In this document: in pieces, positions 33,336-42,492 of the stretch
How positions within the stretch are numbered: the first letter of the stretch is position 1
Layout: every line of letters begins with the position of its first letter
Assembly: GCF_900007165.1 (NCBI RefSeq)
Contig: NZ_CYGY02000067.1
Coordinates: forward strand, 3,137-67,136
Reading direction: 5' to 3'
From: Paraburkholderia piptadeniae
GTDB taxonomy: Bacteria; Pseudomonadota; Gammaproteobacteria; Burkholderiales; Burkholderiaceae
Length of the DNA: 64,000 bases
Made by a program: the position numbers and the translations under genes
Notes under the pieces: generated by a model
Database searches by the model: none
What the model saw: only the letters and a program-made list of their open reading frames with translations
What the model was told of the DNA's origin: nothing

Positions 33336-34730
33336 TCACGAATCGCCCAGTGCCGAACGCATTTCCTTGATGGGCGCGTCTTCCTTGTCGTGCTTCTCGT
33401 GCTTCTCGCCGAAGCGCGCCTTGTACAGCACGGCAAGTACCGTCGAAAAGATCGTCGCGATGAGGAACAGCGCTGACGCCGCATAGAACATCTGCGCGAA
33501 CGGCAGATGCATCGACAGCAGAATGCCGCCGATCACGGGGCCCGACACCGAGCCGATCTTGCCGACCGAAATCGCGCTGCCCACGCCCGCCGAGCGGAAC
33601 GCGGTCGGATAGATCATGCCCGCGACCGCATACAGCCCGTACTGCGCGCCGACCACGCAGAAGCCGGTCGCGAACACGGCGAACATCAGCCACGCCTCGG
33701 ACATGCCGTGTCCGAGGAAAGCGACGACGGGACAACCGATTGCAGGCAGCGAGATGATGGCCAGCACGCCATGACGATCGACGAAGCGGCACAGGATCAG
33801 TCCGCCGAGCACGCCGCCCACCGAGAACATCGTCGTGATGATGCCCGCGCTTTGCGGATTAATGCCGACGCCTTCCATCAGGATCGGCAGCCAGTTCTGC
33901 AGAAAGTACAGCGCCATCGAATTGACGATGAAGACGATCCACAGCAGCGGCGTGATCGCGCGCAGGCCGTCGGAGAAAATCAGCTTGAGCACGAAGCGCT
34001 TCTTTTCCTGCACTTCGCCGGGCACGAACTGCGCGTCGGCAGGCAGCGCGATCTCGGGACGCAGACGCGCAATCAGCTTGCGCACCGTTTCGACGCTGCG
34101 CTGACGCACGACCAGCAGCTTCGCCGATTCGGGCAGCGTCACGATCAGGAGCAGCGCGACGGCAAGCGAGCCGACGCCGCCGACGACGAACATCACGGGC
34201 CAGCCGTAGCGATGAATCAGCGCGGAAGACACGAGACCACCCGAGCCCGCGCCGATCGAGAAGCCGGAGAACATCAACGTGACCCACGTCGCGCGCAAAC
34301 GCTTCGGCGCGTATTCGGCAACGAGCGCAACCGAGTTGGGCACGACGCCGCCCATCCCGAGACCGGCGATGAAACGCAGCAGCATCAGTTCGTGAAGAGA
34401 CGTGGCCCATACGGATGCCAGCGTCAGCAGGGCGAAAAACAGGCTGCCCGACACGATGGCCCGCTTGCGGCCGAAGCGGTCGCCGAGATAGCCGAAGATG
34501 AAAGAGCCGATCAGCGTGCCGAACAGCCCCGCGCCGAAGACGGGGCCGAAGCCGCCGCGCGCGACGTGCCATTCCTTGATGATGGCGGGCGCGGCAAACG
34601 AGACGGCCGTCTGGTCGTAGCCGTCCATCAGCATGATCAGGAAACACCAGAACAGCAGGCCGATCGCGAAACGTCCTGTTTTTTGCTCTTCTATCAGTGT
34701 CGATATGTTGAAAGTGCGGTCTGCTTGCAT
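33336..34730 (-). CDS. MFS transporter, aromatic acid:H+ symporter type
   Basis: This 464-residue major-facilitator protein has 12 predicted membrane helices. The AAHS signature DGYDQTAVSFAAPAI in the first helix matches the DGFD motif of PcaK-type aromatic acid permeases; GYLGDRFGRKRAIVSG is the usual loop 2-3 motif and PESAKLLVVRQR follows helix 6. The C-terminus is charged (KARFGEKHEKHDKEDAP). ATG at 34730 is chosen over an upstream extension without membrane content. Its neighbours are a porin and the aromatic-type island starting at 36400, so import of that island's substrate is likely. Confidence 0.9.
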   Translation of the reverse strand: MQADRTFNISTLIEEQKTGRFAIGLLFWCFLIMLMDGYDQTAVSFAAPAIIKEWHVARGGFGPVFGAGLFGTLIGSFIFGYLGDRFGRKRAIVSGSLFFALLTLASVWATSLHELMLLRFIAGLGMGGVVPNSVALVAEYAPKRLRATWVTLMFSGFSIGAGSGGLVSSALIHRYGWPVMFVVGGVGSLAVALLLIVTLPESAKLLVVRQRSVETVRKLIARLRPEIALPADAQFVPGEVQEKKRFVLKLIFSDGLRAITPLLWIVFIVNSMALYFLQNWLPILMEGVGINPQSAGIITTMFSVGGVLGGLILCRFVDRHGVLAIISLPAIGCPVVAFLGHGMSEAWLMFAVFATGFCVVGAQYGLYAVAGMIYPTAFRSAGVGSAISVGKIGSVSGPVIGGILLSMHLPFAQMFYAASALFLIATIFSTVLAVLYKARFGEKHEKHDKEDAPIKEMRSALGDS

Positions 34731-34992
34731 GTGCGTCCCAATGTGCCTGATCGGGCAGCGGCGCGTTTGCGTCGCGTCGCCGCCCCTGCTGCTTCCCTTT
34801 GGCGCCGCCGCCGGGAGCCTCAATATACAGGCCCGCCAGCAGACGACAGAATCAAAAATTCTCGATGATCAGATCGAAAAACGTGAAAAAAGCCGTACCT
34901 CGTTGCCCCATTGCCTTTTCCCGCCCGATGCCGTTCCTTCATCGACATCTACATCGCCGCGCTCACGCCATATCGCCCCCGAGCGTGCCGCG

Positions 34993-36141
34993 TCAAAACA
35001 TCTGATTGATACCGATGCGTCCGACCGTCTGCGCACTCGAACTCGACGGCTGATAGCCGAACTGCTCGGCCTTCGCGCCCGTGCCCGACGCGCGCTGCAA
35101 GCCGACGCCCGCGTAGATCTGCGTGCGCTTGGACAGGTAGTGCGTCAGAAACAGGTTGTACTGGTTGTAGGTCAGCCCTTCGAACATCGAACGGTTGTAC
35201 GAGATACCGAGCACATAGAAGCGCTTGCCACCGCTCAGATCGATGTTCACGCCGACCTGGTAGTTACGTTCCGTCACCGAGCCCTGCGGATCTTCGAGCT
35301 TCACATCGGTAAAAGTTGCGTGCGGGATGAAATCGCCGACAGCCACGGAACCGCCGACGGCAATCGTGCTGTACCGCTCTGCGTTGAACTGCGTGCCCTG
35401 CTTCAACGTCTGGCCGAGCACCGATGTCACGCCGAAGATGCCGAAGAGATCCGCCGTGCGGTCGTGGGACATCGTGTACGCCGCGCCCAGTTTCACGATG
35501 CCGTTCTGGTAGCGCGCGCCGATGCTGTACTGACGCCCCTCGCTGAAGTTCGTCTGGTTGCCGAAGCTGTTCATCACGCCCGCCTGGAAGCCGCGGTAAT
35601 CGATCGTCTCGTACTTCACCGAATTGTCGAGCGCGCGCGTGTTGGCCAGTCCGTCCAGATTGCCGACCGTATAGAACGACGAGATGCCGGGCACCGAGTT
35701 GTTCAGCCCGCCCACGTACTCGTACACGTAGTCGGGAATATGGCCAAGGCTCAGCGAGCCGAACCGGTCGTTAGTGATGCCCACATACGCATCGCGATTG
35801 AAGAAGCTCGCCGGATTGATCTGCGCGCCCGTGTTGGTCAGGAAGCCCGATTCGAGCCGCGCGAAGACCGTATTGCCGCCGCCGATATCCTCCTTGATCA
35901 GAAAGCCGAAACGGTCCGGCGTGCGCTTGCCCGCCGACTCCTGATACAGATGCGCCCCACGCGAGTTCGAAACGAAATCGACACCCACGTCGATGCTCCC
36001 GTAGAGCGTCACCGATGACTGCGCGAACGCGGGACAACACAACGCGAACGCACAGCCGCCTAACAGCAGACTCGTCGTTTTCAACCAGTGTCTCCAATGT
36101 CTTTTTTTTCGCCAGCCGGCCGCATGCCGGCTGATCCCCAT
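34993..36141 (-). CDS. Outer-membrane porin (Burkholderia OpcP/OmpC-like)
   Basis: This 382-residue trimeric-type porin has a basic N-region and hydrophobic core (LLLGGCAFALCCPAFA) forming the signal peptide, then QSSVTLYGSIDVGVDFVSN, the standard first strand of betaproteobacterial porins. Repeated beta-strand patterns run to a C-terminal phenylalanine (RIGINQMF), as needed for outer-membrane assembly. ATG at 36141 is chosen; ATG 36192 would add 17 residues. It sits divergently from the UbiX-like gene and probably gives the island's substrate a way through the outer membrane. Confidence 0.9.
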   Translation of the reverse strand: MGISRHAAGWRKKRHWRHWLKTTSLLLGGCAFALCCPAFAQSSVTLYGSIDVGVDFVSNSRGAHLYQESAGKRTPDRFGFLIKEDIGGGNTVFARLESGFLTNTGAQINPASFFNRDAYVGITNDRFGSLSLGHIPDYVYEYVGGLNNSVPGISSFYTVGNLDGLANTRALDNSVKYETIDYRGFQAGVMNSFGNQTNFSEGRQYSIGARYQNGIVKLGAAYTMSHDRTADLFGIFGVTSVLGQTLKQGTQFNAERYSTIAVGGSVAVGDFIPHATFTDVKLEDPQGSVTERNYQVGVNIDLSGGKRFYVLGISYNRSMFEGLTYNQYNLFLTHYLSKRTQIYAGVGLQRASGTGAKAEQFGYQPSSSSAQTVGRIGINQMF

Positions 36142-36399
36142 ATGGCATCTTGCCTGTGCGAACCCGTCGTGCGGATGCCGGTGGCCTGTCATATGTTGGC
36201 GAGAGTGTAGCTAACCGATTTACAGCTTTGAATCGCGAATTATTTATCAACCAATCGAACAAAACGAACAAAGCCTTTAAATGATCGGGAAAAACACCAG
36301 GGCCGGGCATTTAATCGCGTTTCAAGCTTCTTTTAGCAGAAACCGGGTGCTAACATCCGCCGCGTCACGCGAACAGGGATTGGCATTCGGGAGAGTCTT

Positions 36400-36978
36400 A
36401 TGGATATGAGAGGCATGCCGCCGCGGCGCATGGTAGTGGGCATCAGCGGCGCATCCGGCGTCATCTACGGCGTGCGGCTGCTGCAATTGCTGCGCAAGCT
36501 GGAGATCGAGACACACCTCGTGATGAGCCGCTCCGCGCAGGTCACGCTTGCGCACGAGTCGGACTACAACGTCGCCGACGTGCGCGCGATGGCGAGCGTC
36601 TGCCACTCGAACACCGACATCGGCGCGTCCATTTCGAGCGGCTCGTTCCCTGTGATGGGCATGATCGTCGCGCCGTGCTCGATCAAGACCTTGTCGGAGA
36701 TCGCGACGGGCATGACGGGCGGCCTGCTGTCGCGCGCCGCCGACGTCACGCTGAAGGAGCGCCGCCGCCTCGTGCTGATGGTGCGCGAAACCCCTTTGCA
36801 CCTCGGCCACTTGCGCAGCATGACGGCCGTGACGGAAGCGGGCGCAATCGTCTATCCGCCCGTGCCCGCCTTCTACGCGAACCCCGAATCGCTGACCGAC
36901 ATGGTCGATCACACGCTCGGCCGCGTGCTCGATCTGTACGGACTCGATGCCGCGACGGTGCAGCGCTGGGGTATGTAA
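36400..36978 (+). CDS. UbiX-type flavin prenyltransferase
   Basis: This 192-residue flavoprotein makes prenylated FMN, the cofactor of UbiD-type decarboxylases. Motifs are VVGISGASGVIYGVRLLQLL (FMN site), MIVAPCSIKTLSEIATGM and RLVLMVRETPLHLGHLRSM. Length is normal. GGGAG lies just before ATG 36400. The matching UbiD-like enzyme is at 46184 on the same strand, at the other end of the gene run. This pairing, away from ubiquinone genes, marks a catabolic decarboxylase system like those for hydroxyarylic acids. Confidence 0.93.
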   Translation: MDMRGMPPRRMVVGISGASGVIYGVRLLQLLRKLEIETHLVMSRSAQVTLAHESDYNVADVRAMASVCHSNTDIGASISSGSFPVMGMIVAPCSIKTLSEIATGMTGGLLSRAADVTLKERRRLVLMVRETPLHLGHLRSMTAVTEAGAIVYPPVPAFYANPESLTDMVDHTLGRVLDLYGLDAATVQRWGM

Positions 36979-37035
36979 GCGTGCAATTGTCTTTATTGTT
37001 CTGCCGATAAAGGGTTTATCCCAGGCGTCCGCGAA

Positions 37036-37170
37036 TTATCAAATTTCATTGATAACTCATTCGGATTAATTTGCTTCTTTCGCGTGATCCGCTGATTTAA
37101 AGTGAATCCCGATTTCACCGGGTTTATCACTGACAAGAATTATCGATTGATTGATAGCCAATATCGATAA
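37036..37170. promoter_or_regulatory. Cluster of TTATC/GATAA inverted repeats
   Basis: The 225-base AT-rich gap before the monooxygenase holds TTATCAAATTTCATTGATAA (37036-37055), with 7-bp perfect arms, and a second pair TTATCGA (37140-37146) / TCGATAA (37164-37170). Single TTATC or GATAA copies occur at 37006-37010, 37016-37020 and 37124-37129. Another TTATCAA lies at 36244-36250 in the porin/UbiX divergent region. These are likely operators for the island's regulator, possibly the LysR protein at 47922. Confidence 0.55.
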
Positions 37171-37203
37171 AAGCGCTCATCACGAAAGAGGTCGAATCGT
37201 CGA

Positions 37204-38391
37204 ATGAAGATAGTTATTGCAGGCGCCGGTATCGGCGGATTGACGGCCGCCGCCGCGTTGTTGAAGAAAGGTTTCAATGTCACGGTTTTCGAGCAGGCGC
37301 AGGCGCTGAAGGAAATCGGCGCGGGCGTGCAGCTGAGTCCGAACGCGACGCGCGTGCTGTACCAGCTCGGCGTCGGCGATGCGCTCGAAGGTCTCGCATG
37401 CGAGCCGCTCGGCAAATGCGTGCGGCTCTGGAACAGCGGCCAGAGCTGGCGTCTGTTCGACCTCGGCGTGCAATCGCGCGAAGCCTACGGCTATCCGTAC
37501 TTCACACTGCATCGCGCCGATCTGCACCAGGCGCTCGCCGATGTCGTGCGCGCGATGAAGCCCGACGCCATCCGGCTCAATCACAAGGTGGAAAGCTTCT
37601 CGCAGGAGAACGGCAAGGTCGTCGTGCAGGCGGTGAGCGGCGAGACCTGCGAAGGCGATCTGCTGATCGGCGCGGACGGCGTGCATTCGCGCGTGCGCCG
37701 TGCGCTTTTCGGTCCCGACGAGCCCATATTTTCCGGCGTAATGGCGTGGCGCGGCGTGATCGACGCGGCGAAGCTGCCCGAGCATCTGCGCTCGCCGTAT
37801 GGCGCGAACTGGGTCGGTCCGGGCGCGCATGTGATTCACTATCCGCTGCGCGATGCGCGTCTGATCAACTTCGTCGGCGCAATCGAGAAGTCCGGCTGGC
37901 AAGTCGAATCGTGGTCCGAGCGCGGCACACTCGAAGAATGCCTCGCCGATTTCGAAGGCTGGCACGAAGACGTGCGCACGCTGATCTCGGCCATCGACAT
38001 TCCGTACAAGTGGGCGCTGATGGTGCGCGAACCGATGGCACGCTGGAGCCAGGGCCACGCGACGCTGCTCGGCGACGCCTGCCATCCGACGCTGCCGTTC
38101 CTCGCGCAAGGCGCGGGCATGGCGATCGAAGACGGCTATCTGCTCGCGCGCTGCCTCGAACGATACGCGGACGACATCCCTCAGGCACTGCAACGCTACG
38201 AAGCGCTGCGGCTCGATCGCACCGCGCGCGTGGTGCGCGGCTCGGCAGCGAACGCGACGCGCTTTCACAATCCGCAGCTGGCGCATGCGGAAGGCGCGGC
38301 CGCCTACGTCGATCGCGAATGGAGCGAAGAGCGCGTGAAGGAGCGCTACAACTGGCTCTTCGAATACAACGTCGATGCGGTCGAAGTCTGA
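37204..38391 (+). CDS. FAD-dependent aromatic ring monooxygenase
   Basis: This 395-residue group A flavoprotein hydroxylase has GAGIGGLTAAAALLKKGFNVTVFE (FAD ADP site), DLLIGADGVHSRVRRALFG (the DG motif) and LLGDACHPTLPFLAQGAGMAIED (the GD motif). The C-terminus (VKERYNWLFEYNVDAVEV) resembles salicylate and 3-hydroxybenzoate hydroxylases. It should add a hydroxyl to, or oxidatively decarboxylate, a hydroxylated aromatic acid using NAD(P)H. It follows the UbiX-like gene after a 225-base regulatory gap and leads the rest of the run. The substrate is not known; 6-hydroxynicotinate-type hydroxylation is an alternative. Confidence 0.91.
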   Translation: MKIVIAGAGIGGLTAAAALLKKGFNVTVFEQAQALKEIGAGVQLSPNATRVLYQLGVGDALEGLACEPLGKCVRLWNSGQSWRLFDLGVQSREAYGYPYFTLHRADLHQALADVVRAMKPDAIRLNHKVESFSQENGKVVVQAVSGETCEGDLLIGADGVHSRVRRALFGPDEPIFSGVMAWRGVIDAAKLPEHLRSPYGANWVGPGAHVIHYPLRDARLINFVGAIEKSGWQVESWSERGTLEECLADFEGWHEDVRTLISAIDIPYKWALMVREPMARWSQGHATLLGDACHPTLPFLAQGAGMAIEDGYLLARCLERYADDIPQALQRYEALRLDRTARVVRGSAANATRFHNPQLAHAEGAAAYVDREWSEERVKERYNWLFEYNVDAVEV

Positions 38392-38449
38392 TGCGGCGAG
38401 CGCCGCATTCCACGACTGCCCGTAAGAACCAGCATCACAAGGAGACTCC

Positions 38450-38992
38450 GTGTCCATCGACCCTAACCGTCCGGCTCCCGTGCTCGGCTTGCATCACTTC
38501 GCGTGGCGCTGCCGCGATGCCGAAGAAACGCGCCACTTCTACGAAGACATTCTCGGCCTGCCGCTCGTCCATGTGATCCGTCTCGACCGCGTGCCGAGCA
38601 CGGGCGAATACTGCCCCTACGTGCACGTGTTCTTCGAAATGGCCGACGGATCGAACATCGCGTTCTTCGATCTCGGCGACGACGAGGCCGCATTGCCTTC
38701 GCCGAATACGCCGCCGTGGGTCAATCACATCGCGCTGCGGCTCGATACGCTCGGGCAGCTCGAATCGATGAAAGCGCGGCTGATCGAGAACGGCATCGAG
38801 GTGCTCGGCGTGACCGACCACCACTTCGTGCGCTCGATCTATTTCTTCGATCCCAACGGATTACGCGTCGAACTGACGGTGCCCGTTGCGCCCGTCGAAG
38901 AACTCGAAGGCTATAAAATGCGTGCTCGGCCCGCGCTCGATGCATGGACCGCGCAGAAAAGCAAAGCAGTATCGGAGACACGCCCCGCATGA
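38450..38992 (+). CDS. VOC-family protein, possible ring-cleavage dioxygenase
   Basis: This 180-residue vicinal-oxygen-chelate protein has candidate metal ligands in LGLHHFAWRC (His near 16-17), VNHIALRL (His near 91) and GLRVELTVP (Glu near 141), with spacing typical of glyoxalases and single-domain extradiol dioxygenases. The start is GTG at 38450 behind AGGAG. Its stop overlaps the fumarylacetoacetase start (ATGA), so the two products are probably made together. Being between an aromatic hydroxylase and a fumarylacetoacetase, ring cleavage or isomerisation of the product is a reasonable inference; no experiment-based family name can be given. Confidence 0.84.
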   Translation: MSIDPNRPAPVLGLHHFAWRCRDAEETRHFYEDILGLPLVHVIRLDRVPSTGEYCPYVHVFFEMADGSNIAFFDLGDDEAALPSPNTPPWVNHIALRLDTLGQLESMKARLIENGIEVLGVTDHHFVRSIYFFDPNGLRVELTVPVAPVEELEGYKMRARPALDAWTAQKSKAVSETRPA

Positions 38993-40335
38993 GTGCACTG
39001 AATGTCACGCACGATCCGGCGCGGCGAAGCTGGATTGAGTCGGCGAATACCGGCGACACGGATTTCCCCATACAGAACCTGCCGTTCGGCGCATTCGTGC
39101 GCGATGGCGAAACCCGCATCGGTGTGGCAATCGGCGATCGGATCGTCGATCTGCGCGCGCTGCACGACATCGCATTGCTCGATGGCGACGCGGCGCTTGC
39201 GTGCTCATCGGCTTGCGATAGCACGCTGAATGCGCTGATGGCGCACGACGCTCGCCACGTGAGCGCATTGCGCGCCGCGCTGTCGAATCTGCTGAAACAC
39301 GATGTGCCCGCGCGCTCGCGGCTCGCATCGTCGATCGATGCCGTGCTGCCGCTCATGACGAATGTCGAGTTGACGCTGCCCTGGACGATCGGCGACTACA
39401 CGGACTTTCTGACGTCTCTGCATCACACCGAGCGTCACGGCCGCTACAAAGGTCTCGCCGATCCGCTGCCCGCCGCATTCAAGTCGCTGCCTATTGCCTA
39501 TCATGGCCGCGCGTCGTCGCTGCGCGTGAGCGGTGGCGACGTGCGGCGTCCCTATGGCCAGTATCGCGATGCGAACGGCAACGTGCGCTTCGGTCCCGCG
39601 CCGATGCTCGACTTCGAACTCGAACTCGCGGCCGTCATCGGCCAAGGCAATGAACTGACGCGCGCCATTTCGATCGACAGCGCGCGCGAGCACGTGTTCG
39701 GCTATTGCCTGCTCAACGACTGGTCGGCGAAAAGCATTCAATGGTTCGAACAGGTGCTCGGGCCGTTCCTCGGTAAAAGCTTCCACTCGAGCGTATCGCC
39801 GTGGATCGTCACCGAAGAGGCGCTCGCGCCGTTCCGCAAGGCCGCGCCACAACGCGCGGCCAGCGATCCCGCGATCCTGCCGCATCTGTATGGCGCAAGC
39901 GATCAGCGCAACGGCGGCCTGCATCTGGAACTGTTCGCGCATCTGTCGACGGCCGCGATGCGCAGCGACCGGCTGCCGCCCGCGCAGATCACGCACACGC
40001 ATCTCGACAATCTGTACTGGACGTTTGCGCAGATGGTCGCGCATCACACGAGCAACGGCTGCAACCTGCGCACAGGCGATCTGCTTGGCAGCGGCACGAT
40101 TTCGGGCCCAAGCGACGAATCGCGCGCGTGCCTGACGGAACTCAGCGAGGCGGGCAAGAAGCCGCTGCTGCTTGCGAACGGCGAGACGCGCATCGAACTG
40201 CACGACGGCGACGAGATCGTGTTGAGCGCGCGCGCCAGCGCGCCGGGCGCGGTGTCGATCGGCTTCGGCGAATGCCGCGGACGCATCGCCCCCGCGCTGC
40301 CGTATCCGTTCGACGCATCGCGTGAGGAGCATTGA
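38989..40335 (+). CDS. fahA: Fumarylacetoacetase
   Basis: This 448-residue full-length fumarylacetoacetase hydrolyses a 4-fumaryl diketo acid to fumarate and a keto acid. The N-terminal FAH domain (DFPIQNLPFGAFV) and the catalytic domain are complete: GDYTDFLTSLHH supplies the Asp and His, DFELELAAVIG the two Glu ligands, and LLNDWSAKSIQWFEQVLGPFLGKSF the further Asp. Usually this gene sits with homogentisate dioxygenase, which is not in this window. Here it is coupled to the VOC gene, so a related fumaryl intermediate is possible. ATG 38989 is chosen for that overlap. Confidence 0.93.
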   Translation: MSALNVTHDPARRSWIESANTGDTDFPIQNLPFGAFVRDGETRIGVAIGDRIVDLRALHDIALLDGDAALACSSACDSTLNALMAHDARHVSALRAALSNLLKHDVPARSRLASSIDAVLPLMTNVELTLPWTIGDYTDFLTSLHHTERHGRYKGLADPLPAAFKSLPIAYHGRASSLRVSGGDVRRPYGQYRDANGNVRFGPAPMLDFELELAAVIGQGNELTRAISIDSAREHVFGYCLLNDWSAKSIQWFEQVLGPFLGKSFHSSVSPWIVTEEALAPFRKAAPQRAASDPAILPHLYGASDQRNGGLHLELFAHLSTAAMRSDRLPPAQITHTHLDNLYWTFAQMVAHHTSNGCNLRTGDLLGSGTISGPSDESRACLTELSEAGKKPLLLANGETRIELHDGDEIVLSARASAPGAVSIGFGECRGRIAPALPYPFDASREEH

Positions 40336-40338
40336 ATC

Positions 40339-41106
40339 ATGACGACGACGTTCAACGGCTTCCGGCAGTTCGGCGACGGCCCGCACAAGGTGATTGCGCT
40401 GAACGGCTGGTTCGGCAGCTCGGCCGACTGGGACGCGCTCACGTCCGCACTCGATCCCGAACGCTTCAGCTATGTGTTCTTCGACTATCGCGGCTATGGG
40501 CTTTCGCGCGATCTCGACGGCGAGTTCACATTCGACGAAGTGGCGAGCGATGTGCTGGCGCTCGCGGATCATCTCGACTGGCCGCGCTTCAGCCTCGTTG
40601 GCCATTCGATGGGCGGCATGGCGATGCAGCGCGTGCTCGTCGCCGCGCCCGCGCGCATCGTGAAGATGGTGGGCATATCCGCCGTGCCCGCGTGCGGCTC
40701 GCGAATGGACGAGACGCGCGTCGCGATGTTCTCCGCTGCAATCGACGATGTCGCGAAACGCGCTGGCATCATTCACTTTTCGACGGGTAGCCGGCTCGCC
40801 GCGCGATGGAGTACGCAGCTCGCGCAACTTTCGCTGCGCGAATCGCGGCGCGAAGCGTTTGCCGCGTATCTGCCGCAATGGGCGACGGGCGATTTCGCCG
40901 CACAGGTCGAAGGGAATGCGACGCCCGTGAAGCTGTTCGTCGGCGAACACGATCCGACCATCACCGCCGACCTGATGACGCGCACGTGGTTCACGTGGTA
41001 TCCGAACGCCACACTGGAAACGTTGCGCAACGCGGGACACTACGCGATGTTCGAGGTGCCCGTGGCGTTCGCCACGGCACTGGAAAACTGGCTCTCGGAG
41101 CCGTAA
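40339..41106 (+). CDS. Alpha/beta hydrolase
   Basis: This 255-residue alpha/beta-hydrolase-fold enzyme has a nucleophile Ser in GHSMGG (about 91), acid in VGEHDPTIT and His in NAGHYAMFE near the end. The oxyanion region is LNGWFGSSADW. It starts four bases after the fumarylacetoacetase stop with GAGGAG upstream, so it belongs to the same transcript. It may hydrolyse an ester, lactone, amide or C-C bond in the pathway; NicD-like deformylases have this size, but no NicX-like gene is present. Confidence 0.88.
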   Translation: MTTTFNGFRQFGDGPHKVIALNGWFGSSADWDALTSALDPERFSYVFFDYRGYGLSRDLDGEFTFDEVASDVLALADHLDWPRFSLVGHSMGGMAMQRVLVAAPARIVKMVGISAVPACGSRMDETRVAMFSAAIDDVAKRAGIIHFSTGSRLAARWSTQLAQLSLRESRREAFAAYLPQWATGDFAAQVEGNATPVKLFVGEHDPTITADLMTRTWFTWYPNATLETLRNAGHYAMFEVPVAFATALENWLSEP

Positions 41107-41181
41107 GAGGCACACGGCGAAGCCGTCAATACGGATGTCAGGCATGCGCGCGACGACGACGCGCATGCTGCAGGAGACAAC

Positions 41182-41994
41182 ATGTACGAGACTACCTATC
41201 TGCGCGCAGCGTCGCTTGCCGAAGCGGTCGACTGGCTGCGCGAGCATGACGAAGCGCGGCCGCTGTCGGGCGGCATGACGCTGATTCCGACGCTCAAGCA
41301 GCGCCTCGCGGCGCCGTCGCATCTGATCGATCTGACGCGGCTAGACGAACTGCGCGGCATCGACGTGCAGGGCGACACGCTGCAAACGCTGCACATCGGC
41401 GCGCTGATGAAACACGCGGAAGTGGCCGCATCCCCAGTCGTGCGCGAAGCGATTCCCGCGCTCGCTCATCTGGCGAGCCTGATCGCCGATCCGCAGGTGC
41501 GCAATCGCGGCACGATGGGCGGCTCGGTCGCCAACAACGACCCCGCCGCGGACTACCCTTGCGCCGTGCTTGCGCTGAACGCGCATGTCATCACGTCGTC
41601 GCAGCGCCGCATTCCCGCCGACGAGTTTTTCATCGACACATTCGAGACCGCGCTTGAACCGGCCGAGCTCGTCACCGCGATCGAATTCGCCATTCCTCGC
41701 CGCGCCGCCTATGCGAAGTACCGGCATCCCGCAACGGGCTATGCGGTCGCGGGCGTGTTCATCGCGCAGTACGACGACGCGATCCGCGTCGCAGTGACGG
41801 GCGCGGGCGCATCGGTGTTCCGCTGGCTCGATGCGGAGGCCGCGTTGCGGGAGGATCTGTCGGAGGCCGCGCTCGCGTCGATCTCGATCGACCGCGCAAC
41901 GCTGCCCGACGACGACAACGCGTCGGCATCGTACCGCGCGCATCTGATCGAAACCTATACCCGCCGCGCACTGCAGGCGCTGCTCGCGTCGTAA
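41182..41994 (+). CDS. Molybdenum hydroxylase FAD subunit (CoxM type)
   Basis: This 270-residue FAD-binding medium subunit of the xanthine oxidase family has FAD-contact motifs PLSGGMTLIPTLKQRLA and RNRGTMGGSVANNDPAADYP, followed by the C-terminal CO-dehydrogenase flavoprotein domain. It passes electrons from the molybdenum and iron-sulfur subunits to an acceptor. AGGAGACAAC precedes ATG 41182. The order medium-CoxG-small-large follows in the next three genes. Confidence 0.93.
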   Translation: MYETTYLRAASLAEAVDWLREHDEARPLSGGMTLIPTLKQRLAAPSHLIDLTRLDELRGIDVQGDTLQTLHIGALMKHAEVAASPVVREAIPALAHLASLIADPQVRNRGTMGGSVANNDPAADYPCAVLALNAHVITSSQRRIPADEFFIDTFETALEPAELVTAIEFAIPRRAAYAKYRHPATGYAVAGVFIAQYDDAIRVAVTGAGASVFRWLDAEAALREDLSEAALASISIDRATLPDDDNASASYRAHLIETYTRRALQALLAS

Positions 41995-42020
41995 CGACGC
42001 CGCTCAATCAGGAGAACAGG

Positions 42021-42482
42021 ATGGAATTCACCGGATCGCAAACCATCGCGGCATCGCGCGAACAGGTATGGCAAGGACTCAACGACGCGGCGGTACTGCA
42101 GGAATGCATTCCCGGCTGCGAAGCTTTTACGGCTGAAAACGAAGACCAGTACAAGGCCGTCGTGGTCGCATCCGTCGGCCCCGTGAAGGCGCGCTTCAAA
42201 GGCACGCTCGAACTGTCCGACCGCGACGCGCCGAACGGCTACCGGCTCGTCGGCCAGGGCGAAGGCGGCATTGCGGGCTTCGGCAAGATGACGGCCACCG
42301 TCACGCTCGCCGATGCCGAGGACGGCACGCTGCTCACCTACGTCGCCGAAGCACAGGTCGGCGGCAAGCTCGCGCAGATCGGCTCGCGGCTCGTGACGTC
42401 GGTGGCGAACAAGCTCGCCGCCGAGTTCTTCAAGCGCTTCAACGCAACGCTGAGCGCCGCCAGCGAAGCCGCCGCGGAATGA
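42021..42482 (+). CDS. CoxG-type SRPBCC protein
   Basis: This 153-residue START/SRPBCC-fold protein of the CoxG family has MEFTGSQTIAASREQVWQGL, CIPGCEAFT and GEGGIAGFGKMTATVTLADA. CoxG in CO-oxidising bacteria helps anchor or recruit the hydroxylase at the membrane. The usual C-terminal membrane helix is absent, so it is probably soluble. AGGAG lies before ATG 42021, and an 8-base tandem repeat follows its stop codon. Confidence 0.9.
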   Translation: MEFTGSQTIAASREQVWQGLNDAAVLQECIPGCEAFTAENEDQYKAVVVASVGPVKARFKGTLELSDRDAPNGYRLVGQGEGGIAGFGKMTATVTLADAEDGTLLTYVAEAQVGGKLAQIGSRLVTSVANKLAAEFFKRFNATLSAASEAAAE

Positions 42483-42492
42483 ACGTGCCGCG

